From positions 192,790,530-192,854,529 of the forward strand of contig NC_135497.1 of NCBI RefSeq assembly GCF_052857255.1: a stretch of 64,000 bases of DNA, read 5' to 3'. The translations under genes and the position numbers were made by a program. Positions within the stretch are counted from its first letter, which is position 1; each line of letters starts with the position of its first letter. Under the pieces are notes generated by a model that saw nothing but the letters and a program-made list of their open reading frames with translations, did no database searches and had not been told where the DNA came from. Of the stretch, positions 56,036-64,000 are shown piece by piece. Source of the stretch: Amblyomma americanum. Lineage: Eukaryota; Arthropoda; Arachnida; Ixodida; Ixodidae.

Positions 56036-57439
56036 GGTCCTGTAAAGCATTGCCCTCTTCCTTTGAACTCTCCTCTGTTTAAGCGTCCAGGGATCACAAT
56101 ATGTAGACTGTCATCATGCATTGTACAGATTGACAAGCTTTGCTACCTGTTCATATTCCATTGGGCTTGTTTTTTTGTAGATGTCATTTCAGCAAGGCCT
56201 TTTCCATGCTCCATTTTGCCATGTTTTCAAGAAGTGTAAAATTTTGGGGCCCACATTTGCAGACAATTGGAATTTTTTTGCTTGGGAACTAAGTCATTTA
56301 AGAAAAGGACTGCGGTCATGGATAGTTGTGTTCACTGAATTGTGAAATTTTATTTCACTTGAATATTCGTGCAGTGCTTGATGTTCACTTGGACAACTGT
56401 GTACAGGCGATCGTATATATATCAAAAGTTCATTTTCACGTTTTTTTTCTATATGAGGTGCCAGAAGTATTTTTATTTGCTTTTTTGTATGAACATGGTT
56501 TTGCAAATATAGATTTCTAAATTTATTTTCCTTTTGCAAGTGCATAAGGTAGCTTCTGTCCTAACATGGTGCTTTATTTTGATTGATGAAATGTTTTTAT
56601 ACATTGTGACAAAGTACGATATCTTTAAAAGACCATTCTTAATGGCATTCTTCCTGCTTTGCAACACAAAAGTAGCGTACCTCACTGTTCATTATTCTTT
56701 GCTTCTTGTTCACTCCTGTTCAAAATAAAGTGCAATTTTTCTGACACATTTATACATTATGATCATAATAGCCTTAGCAAAAATTGCATGCTGGTACTGC
56801 ACCTATTTATGGATAAGATGTGTATCGATCATTGTTGCTTATTTTATTCTTTTATAGTAATGCAGCTTGCCTAAATGTAATATAAACAACTTAATTTTTG
56901 CAATTATCTCATTTTCACAAATCGCGTCGAAATTTCTAAAAATTGTTTTTGCAAATTATTTGGGCAAACTGCTTACACTGTTTTGTACACAAAATTTCTA
57001 AGAAGAGCACTTTCTTCTCCGTGTTTTGATTATGTGTTTGACACTAGTGAGCACTGTAGACTGGAATTCATGCTTAAACAGTGGCATTACTTTCACAATG
57101 CTTGCCAAAGTGTATCTAGTCCATGAAGCATCATTTCACGCCTCAGTTTGCAGGTACGCTTCAGTAAGACATGTAACTCATGGCTTCATCACGCTTGCTC
57201 CTAAGTATAGCTTTGCATTCACTGCACTTCAGCTTTGCAGTAATGTGTATTTTTGTGCTATGCATGCAAAAACGTGCTACTGTCCCATGGAAGATGAGAG
57301 CTTGGAGTGGCTTGCCACCTTGCTAAATTTAGTGCCCACGAAAAGTTCGTAAATTGCCGCTTCATCTGGATTCTGAAAGTACTATATAGCTTGCAAAAAA
57401 TATCTCGGTATTCGTACTCAAGTGCTCTGGCATGTTCGT
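56036..57439. other. No recognisable feature
   Basis: AT-rich, short ORFs, no motif. Confidence 0.4.
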
Positions 57440-58028
57440 AGACTGTCGTAAAACCTTAGAAACTACATTATGCATTGGAAAACACATATTACACATCTTT
57501 GTTCGAAGCTGGCATACGGATGTTTTATTTTACTTAAGGCTTGTGAATGTTTCCAGTACCCCATCCTATGCATTCTTTACTTTTCCTTTATTCAAAGTCA
57601 CCTCAGTTACTGCATTGAGTCATGGGGAAACACCTTTACTACTTACCTGGAACCTGTATTCTCTCTACAAAAGCGCGCATTAAGAATTATATCCTTTTCA
57701 AGGACCTCTCAAAGTAGCACGTACTTGTACAATTCTCCATGTTCTGCCACTAAATGCACTGTATGAATTCAAAATTGCTCAGATCATTCATAGAATTATA
57801 GCAACTAATGATCCACTTCCCATCACTGTTCAAAATTCCGTTACTAAACACAAGAGCTGCCACAAACCAAAACTTTAATCTACCTCCATGTCAGAACCTG
57901 TACGGCAAAAGGCTCTTAGAATTTAACGGCACTCTTATTTGGAATACTTTGCCACTAAACATAAAACAAGCCCCTAATTTTACTCCTGCTTTAAACAGGT
58001 TCTTTTTTCAGAAATATTGTGAATAATT
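57440..58028 (+). pseudogene. CR1/jockey-like LINE, RT thumb and C-terminus
   Basis: Frames read HLCSKLAYGCFILLKACE, then LYFSFIQSHLSYCIESWGNT and LQKRALRIISFS, the region after the RT active site in CR1/jockey LINEs. After a shift: NDPLPITVQNS, LEFNGTLIWNTLPLNIKQAP and FQKYCE at the stop (58026). Broken by several indels. Continues as 3' UTR at 60308-60502 beyond the gypsy insertion. Confidence 0.82.
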
Positions 58029-58040
58029 GACTTCATAATA

Positions 58041-58213
58041 TTACGAGGTTAGTTCAGCAGCAGAAACAGTACGCCGTACACAGAAGACACCACGAAACGG
58101 GTCACACAAGCACTTCTTCCTCTTCTCCTTAGTAAACACACAAGCACTAGCGGCAGCGTCTTCGTCGGCTACTAAGCGACACAACGTCTTCGCTTGGTGA
58201 CTGCGCACCGTAA
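58041..58213 (-). repeat. Gypsy element 2, 3' LTR
   Basis: From TATTACGAGG (TG changed to TA) to ACCGTAACA, 173 bp. A run of about 14 C at 58217-58231 follows (G-rich polypurine tract on the element's strand). Confidence 0.8.
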
Positions 58214-58224
58214 CACTACCCCCC

Positions 58225-60240
58225 CCCCCCCACCGCTAAGAGAGGAGAGCCAACGCAAGGCATGGTGGTCCGTAACGACACAGAAGGGCCGCCCAAACAA
58301 ATACGGGCGGAATTTTGTTAACACCCAAACAAGTGCAAGGCACTTCCGCTCAGTGATGGAATAGTTACATTCAGAGGGAGATAGCAGGCGGCTGGCATAA
58401 GCAATGACACGATAGCGGTCGTGCTGGCGCTGCGCAAGGATGGCCCCAATACCATGCATGGCCACTGGCGTCGGTGCGAAGTTCTGTAGGCGCAGAAGGG
58501 TGGAAATGGGCCAGCACAGGTGGAGCAGTGAGGGCCGCAACAAGTGCGGTGAAGGTGCTAGCTTGGTCAAGGCCCCAGGAGAAAGGCCCATCTTTCTTCA
58601 GGAGGGAAGTAAGGGGACGGGCCGTGTCGGCAAAGTTCGGGATAAACCGGCGGAAATACGAGCAGAGCCCGAGGAGACTGCGCACATCGCTCGAGGAACG
58701 AGGGGTGGGGAACTCGTGGACGACACGAACTTTGTCAGGGTCGGGCTTGACACCAGAAGCATCGACCAAGTGGCCGAGGACCTTGATTTGGCGCTGGCCG
58801 AAGCTGCACTTCTTGGAGTTGAGTTGGAGGCCGGCGCGGCAGAAGACGGAAAGGATAGTAGAAAGACAGTAAAGGTGGCTTTCGAGAGTGGGGGAGAAAA
58901 CGACGTCATCCAGGTAGCACAAGCACGTCGTCCATTTGAATCCACGCAGGAGCGAGTCCATCATACGCTCAAAGGTGGCAGGAGCGTTGCAGAGGCCAAA
59001 AGACATGACCTTGAATTGGTACAGGCCATAGGGAGTGACAAAGGCTGTTTTCTCATGATCCCGTTCGTCAACAGCAATTTGCCAGTAGCCGGAGCGGAGA
59101 TCAATAAAAGAAAAATAGCTGGCGCCGTGTAGGCAGTCGAGGGTGTCATCAATTCTCGGAAGAGGATAGACGTCTTTGTTATTTGATTAAGATGGTGATA
59201 GTCGACACAGAAGCGCCAAATGCCATCTTTCTTTTTACCCACACAACTGGGGATGCCCACGGACTGCTAGAAGGCTCGATAATGTTGTTCGCCAGCATCT
59301 TGTCCGCCTCCGTCTGAATGACATGGTGCTCAAGAAGGGAGACACGATAGGGCCTTCTGTGTATGGGGTTGGCATCGCCCGTATTTATGTGATGGGTCAC
59401 GACGGTAGTTTTGCCGAGAGGACGATTCCCAAAATCGAAGACGTCACTGTAGGAAACTAACAGGGTGGTGAGTGCGCTGGCGTGGTCAGGTGGAAAATCC
59501 GCCGCGATGATTGCAGAAATAAGGTCTGGACGTGAAGCTGCCGAGCGGGGATCAGGGAGACCAGTCTGAGGTTCAGCTGCAAGGGCAGAAACTGTGCATT
59601 CGGCCAAAGGAAATAGTTCAGGGAGTGCGATTCCACAGGGTAAGACTTGAGTAGAGAGGCTAAAGTTGAGAATCTGAAGGGAGGTGCGGTTACCGATGAC
59701 GGTCAGGACGGTGTGTGGAAGGATGACATTTCGCTGAAGGACAACGTCCTAGCTTGATTGGGCAAGTGATGTAGGCACCATCAGGAACGGGGGGAACCGG
59801 GGTCATTGGAACATAGACTGCAGAATCGCGTGGCAGGCGAGTAAATTCAGCGGCACGTAAGCGGGACGGCTTGGAACCGGCACTTAATTTCAGAGCAGAG
59901 CGGCAGGTCCAATTAAACGAAGAAGGCCAGTGGAGCAATCGTTTAGAGCCGCATGCGTTGTTAAAAAGTCGATGCCGAGGATCACATCGTGGGGGCAGTG
60001 GTCGAGCACAGTGAACAGGACGGCTGTATTACACCCGGCAACGCAAACACGTGCAGTGCGCATTCCAACGACGGCAGCAGCACCGCCGTCGGCGAAACGA
60101 ACGGCTGAGGAAACGGCGGGTGTCACAACCTTCTTCAAACGACGGCGAAAGGAAGACCTCAAGACAGAAATTTGAGAGCCAGTGTCAATCAGAGCCTTAA
60201 CTGGTGCACCGTCCACGTAGATATCGAGAAGGTTGCGGCG
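58225..60240 (-). pseudogene. Gypsy pol relic: protease, RT, RNase H
   Basis: Protease at 60216-59890: VKALIDTGSQISVL and VILGIDFLTTHA. RT: NIIEPSSSPWASPVV (59330-59270), YHHLNQITK (59215), MSFGLCNAPATFERMMDSLL (59006) and CYLDDVVF (about 58910, active site). FLGLCSYFRRFIPNFA-like tether at about 58650, then RNase H with LRTDASG (58470), VIAYASRLL and [11 protein letters not shown] (58270). The frame then hits the polypurine tract; no integrase. Frame breaks at about 59890, 59260, 59170 and 58470. Confidence 0.88.
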
Positions 60241-60248
60241 AGGAGCGG

Positions 60249-60307
60249 GGGTCGACTACTCAGCGACACAACAACGTCGTCTTCGCTTGGCGACTGCGTA
60301 CCGTAAC
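60249..60307 (-). repeat. Gypsy element 2, 5' LTR remnant
   Basis: GTCGACTACTCAGCGACACAAC through GACTGCGTACCGTAACA matches 58155-58213 of the 3' LTR; the other two thirds are deleted, directly up to the protease coding region. Confidence 0.82.
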
Positions 60308-60502
60308 AATATTCATTTTTGTATAAACTATACATGTTATGAGTTATTGCGTTATGGACTGTATCTCTTGTTTCATTTGTTCGTGTGCTGCATTTATTTT
60401 GTATACTATGTTGATTATGGACCCGTTACTAGCCAGTGGCTATGGGTCCATCAATATGTTTGTATTTTGCAAGACATGCAATAAATAATGAATGAATGAA
60501 TT
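60308..60502 (+). mobile_element. LINE 3' UTR with (GAAT)n tail
   Basis: ATGGACCCGTTACTAGCCAGTGGC then AATAAATAATGAATGAATGAA: 3' end of the LINE whose coding end is at 57440-58028. Confidence 0.75.
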
Positions 60503-61187
60503 CACATGTGCACATGGCTGAGAGAAAAGACGGACACAACTACTAATGCTGGCATAGAGCCATGACTATGTACGGATATGGTGTCAAAGGAGGAGGGCCC
60601 ATTGAACTATATAATGAAGTTGCTTCCACGCATACTAGGAGTGTAATTACTTAGTTAGGACTTAACTAGAAATGAAGTTGCCTAATATGTATACAGTAGA
60701 ATAATTTCTGGTTCAGTAGGCCATTAATTTCCTTATGGTCTTTGGCACTTTAATGGAATTGATGGCTTGGGGGCAGGGGGCGTATGCTCAAGGAAACTTC
60801 CGTGGTGACCTGGAGATGTGGTCTATGGGTACTACAGTAAACATAAAAGCTTATTAATTCAGTCTTCAGGGCTTTGGAAAATCACTTGTTGAATGAAACT
60901 CTTGCTATAATCAGTAACAATTTTGCCATTATCCACCTTGGTTTTTCTCATTTCGACAGCTTTTTCCTATAAACGTTCATGCTAAAAGAATAAAACTTGA
61001 CTTGGCTGTAAGGTTTGCTATGTGCTACAGTTGATTCTCAATAATTTAAACTTGAAGGAGACTGAGAATTTGTTCAGATTATGCAGAGTTTGAAATAATA
61101 AAGACAATCTTTTTACTGCACTTGATGTGGATGAACAAGCTGACAGTGATGAAGTGACTGAACAAAAAAATTAGCACCTAACCACTT
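60503..61187. other. No recognisable feature
   Basis: AT-rich, no motif. Confidence 0.4.
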
Positions 61188-61508
61188 CGCCCGCTGCGGT
61201 GGCTCAGGGCGAAGTTGTTAGAGCGCTCGGCTACTGATCCGGAGTTCCCTGGTTCGAACCCGACCGCGGTGGCTGCGTCTTTATGGAGGCAAAATGCTAA
61301 GCCGCCCGTGTGCTGTGCGATGTCAGTGCACATTAAAGATCCCCAGGTGGTCGAAATTATTCCGGAGCCCTCCACTACGGCACCTAGCTCTCTTTTCCTT
61401 TCTTCTTTCACTCCCTCCTTTATTCCTTCCCGTACGGCGCGGTTCAGGTGTTCAACGATATACGAGGCAGATACTGCACCATTTCCTTTCCCCAAAAACC
61501 AATTATTA
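61188..61508 (+). mobile_element. SINE type B, full length
   Basis: Head CCGCTGCGGTGGCTCAGGG (A box, with a short insertion), CCTGGTTCGAACCCGACCG (B box), body GTGCTGTGCGATGTCAGTGC, pyrimidine-rich segment and 3' end ACTGCACCATTTCCTTTCC, CCAATTATTA. Confidence 0.93.
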
Positions 61509-61642
61509 GGCTCGTCTGGTACGGGCGCAGTGGAGCCGTGCGGGCACGCAAGAATCACGCGGTGAGTGGCGAACAACACAGCGCACATCCAAAGCGTGTT
61601 CACCATGAAGCTTGCGGCTTGCTGCCCATTCGTTCGGGGCGG

Positions 61643-61712
61643 AAGCTACGCTGGCGTTCGTGGCATTGGGTTTGTCGAAGCTATGCTGGCGTTCGTGGCA
61701 TCGAGTTTGTCG
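61643..61712 (+). repeat. 35-bp tandem repeat, two units
   Basis: GCTACGCTGGCGTTCGTGGC... at 61643-61677 and GCTATGCTGGCGTTCGTGGC... at 61678-61712, three differences. Sits in a GC-rich block (61520-61910) that ends in TCACGTTCCACTCTTAAAGG and may be part of a longer dispersed repeat. Confidence 0.9.
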
Positions 61713-61944
61713 AAAACGATGTGCCGACGAACTACGAGTGCAACTTGAGTCCCGCACATTTTGGCAAGGCACCTGGCAGCACTTCTACGTGGTTTGCCAC
61801 TCCCCGCGGGCAAGGCCACGGGCAAGGCGTCGCGCCGAACAGGCGATGGCGTTCCGTGGACTCCCTGGCAGTGCTGCAACACGCTGTCACGTTCCACTCT
61901 TAAAGGCGAAGTTTAAGCATCCTCCAATTTTTTTCTACTGCTAT

Positions 61945-62080
61945 AGGTGGGTGGATGAGATTAAGAACTTTGCAGGGATAGGGTGGCCACAGATGGCACA
62001 GGAGAGGCTAATTGGAAAGGTAAGGGAGAGTCTTTGCCCCGCAGTGAGTGTACTAAGGCTGCTGCTAATGGCAATTAGCA
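61945..62080 (+). mobile_element. RTE LINE 3' fragment
   Basis: GGGTGGATGAGATTAAGAACTTTGCAGG, GGTGGCCACAGATGGCACAGG and TTTGCCCCGCAGTGAGTG encode WVDEIKNFAGIGWPQMAQ, the terminal residues of tick RTE ORFs. Same family type as 29878-31915, opposite strand; the tail is degraded. Confidence 0.7.
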
Positions 62081-64000
62081 GTGCCAGCAGCACATGGCAA
62101 AGATGCCGGTGTTGTATAGTTGAAGCTTCAGAGTGTGAAGCCTCCTTTTTAAAGAGGCACCAGCCACCTCCCCATGGCACCCCCTAGCTAGATGCTGCCC
62201 AACCACCTACCACTACATTCGATCGACCTCCACACCCCTGCCCACCTTTACTCTCCAGAAGCATCGTCCCTTGCCCACCCTACTGTACCTTCCACAAGGC
62301 CTCCACCCACTAGTCCTCACTACAGTGGATCAAAGAATCATGGTGTAAATTGACGTCACAGACTCAGTGGAAAAGCCAGCTGCTCTTTTGGAGCCCCACC
62401 CACCTCTCCACTCTCGAACCTCCAACCCACCCAACCTACACTCTTTCGCTTCAGGTTTCATGATCGTCTGTCAGTCTCTTTTTCGCTCTCATTTGCATGC
62501 TGGACTTAGGTACAAATAAATGTGTGGATGTGAGGGTGCGTAAATCATTTGAAAGAAGCAGTGCCCTGACTGATATCAAATCCATTTTGACTTTGGCTTA
62601 AGATGAGAGGTGAGGCATGAAATATACTTCTCTGTTAAAGGTATATTTCAGTCGACCGAAATTAAAATTGGCTTCTTTTTTTTTCAAAATTTCTTGCTTC
62701 TTTGAAGTACCAGAATCGAGTTTTTTCTTTACCTATGGCCAGTTTTCAGATTACCTTTGCTCAATGATGAATTCAATTAAGAGAAAGGAAATATTTTGTA
62801 GCTTCCAGATGCTTTACTTTGGCTTGGCAAATAAAGCTTTATTTTATCTTTACTGTGCATGCATTTTTAGATGTCATGAGTCGAGCTATTTAAAGTGCTT
62901 CTTGTATATAGTGATGAGTAGAACGTTTTTAGTGCACATGAGAATTTCTAAAGTTGATGTAGCCCTTGGAAGCCAGTCAACTTAATGGAAATGCCATTAA
63001 TCTTTCAGCAGACTGGAATGATCCAGTTCGAATGTTCAATTTGCAGTACAAATGGTAGCTGTTCCTCCTTTTCTCGCTTCTGGCTTTGCACCGAGCAACT
63101 TTAGATTTTCACAATGCCATTTGTGTTTGTCCAGAAAATCAATGAATAAAGTCCATAAAATTGGTGGAATGCCTTGGCTACAGGTGGTTTGATTTTCCTT
63201 TTTTTGCAAATGGTAAGCGGATCTTCTCACATTATTGATGAAGTGCTAGACGCTACTGCACCGATCTGTGGATTACATTAGCCCTGGGCAATGTGACCTG
63301 TTACGTTTGTGTTTGTATGCTCGGAAAAGCTTTCATTATGACAAAACAAATCACGTTATATACCCTCGAAAGAGCAAACAACCTGGAATAAGGGACAGTG
63401 CCTGACTTCCCCTGTGCATTGTGTAGTGGCCCAGCATTCCTCTTCTTCCTATTTTTGAGCTAATTTTTCCTATGAGATTTTATGTGCCGTGTTCCATTTT
63501 TGAGTTTTGCACAAGGACAGGCTTTTAGACGTGGTCTGTCATGTAATCAGTAATATTGTCATATGTGATTTAGTGAAGAAACTTTCACTTTTTATGTATT
63601 CGTGAAAATAAGCATTTTGTGCATCTACAGTGCTGCTCTCCTTATTTCCTATTTCAAAGTTTTTGTGGCAAGTGGTGTGTATTCTTACCCTCTGAGTCTA
63701 ATTGGCAAGACTGTGTATTCCACAAAGCCTCTTTCATGGTTGTATCACCTGTTCTCAGCTCCTTTGGCAAAAAAGTAAACATTAACCAGCTCTTGTTACC
63801 AGCAAAGTTGTTGCAGGTACTTTTTGTTACACATTTAGCCATTATTCATTATGCGGAGCCACCTGACAGATATAACTGTCTGGGATGTTGGTATCTTAAA
63901 ATGTCATGGGGCCTATGCAATGACTGCAGTTCTGCTGTGGGCACCTCTTGCCTGCAAGGTTCATTCTGGTGCATGTTTTTATTTCATGATTTTCAGTCAT
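62081..64000. other. No recognisable feature
   Basis: A C-rich, low-complexity stretch (62160-62460) then AT-rich DNA. Short ORFs without motif. Confidence 0.4.

Larger units (their letters stand above)
58041..60307 (-). mobile_element. Ty3/gypsy LTR retrotransposon 2, internally deleted
   Basis: Contains one full LTR at the left and only the outer 59 bases of the other at the right. Gag, primer site and integrase are missing; protease to RNase H remain. Inserted in the LINE at 57440-60502, so younger than it. Confidence 0.88.

Noticed and set aside
58440..59132. 230-codon plus-strand ORF
   Set aside because: Antisense shadow of the gypsy 2 RT/RNase H coding region; no motif of its own.
61612..62187. 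191-codon plus-strand ORF
   Set aside because: Runs through the 35-bp tandem repeat and into the RTE 3' fragment in a frame that matches neither as a single protein.

Overview
The window looks like nuclear DNA from an arthropod, most likely a hard (ixodid, probably metastriate) tick. Single-copy coding sequence is sparse, introns are long, and about half of the window is transposable-element sequence. The same tRNA-headed SINEs recur more than fifteen times, alongside RTE, I-like and CR1/jockey-like LINEs, Ty3/gypsy elements, Penelope-like elements with a GIY-YIG domain, hAT, pogo/Tigger, THAP-domain and Helitron-like remnants. This is the mixture expected of ixodid genomes. The species cannot be fixed from the sequence alone.

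Host genes (all on the + strand). The last two coding exons of glutamine:fructose-6-phosphate aminotransferase (GFPT/GFAT, the rate-limiting enzyme of hexosamine and therefore chitin precursor synthesis) lie at 6562-6738 and 9287-9331. The terminal exon of a C2H2 zinc-finger protein lies at 55007-55491. A CpG-rich block with a good splice donor at 34978/34979 is a plausible promoter and first exon of a gene running rightward, possibly that zinc-finger gene (inference).

Layout. 1-4290: two tandem copies of an RT+RNase H LINE, the first with an open frame, the second decayed; the second ends inside a decayed pogo/Tigger transposase (4283-5226, - strand). 5.7-13.2 kb: GFPT 3' end, its 2.5-kb final intron and quiet flanking DNA. 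13.2-18.3 kb: a LINE split by a young, nearly complete gypsy element (- strand; LTRs differ by three transitions and a C-run length; CATG target duplication). 18.4-21.4 kb: direct repeats, a hairpin, a long TA/GT microsatellite, two CTCF-like motifs and a THAP-domain pseudogene. 21.5-32.3 kb: three LINEs (- strand) and a dense SINE cluster with large palindromes. 32.6-34.2 kb: a Penelope-type palindrome and a duplicated Helitron-like fragment. 34.3-35.0 kb: CpG-rich promoter-like DNA. 36.5-40.6 kb: a nearly full-length LINE (- strand) whose ORF1 has a PHD-like finger and an SGNH-esterase-like domain. 47.5-52.6 kb: a hAT element with a transposase pseudogene, into which a head-to-head pair of truncated Penelope-like elements has inserted. 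55.0-55.5 kb: zinc-finger exon. 57.4-60.5 kb: a LINE interrupted by an internally deleted second gypsy element. 61.2-62.1 kb: a full SINE, a 35-bp tandem repeat and an RTE 3' fragment.

No pathway or operon is encoded here; the organising principle is nested transposition. The observations most worth following are the paired Penelope structures sharing one terminal motif, the conserved hairpins in the 3' UTR of the I-like LINE, the 75-bp repeats flanking the RTE element, and the hairpin/direct-repeat block at 18.5 kb. I found no CRISPR array, no bacterial gene and no convincing intact tRNA or rRNA gene.
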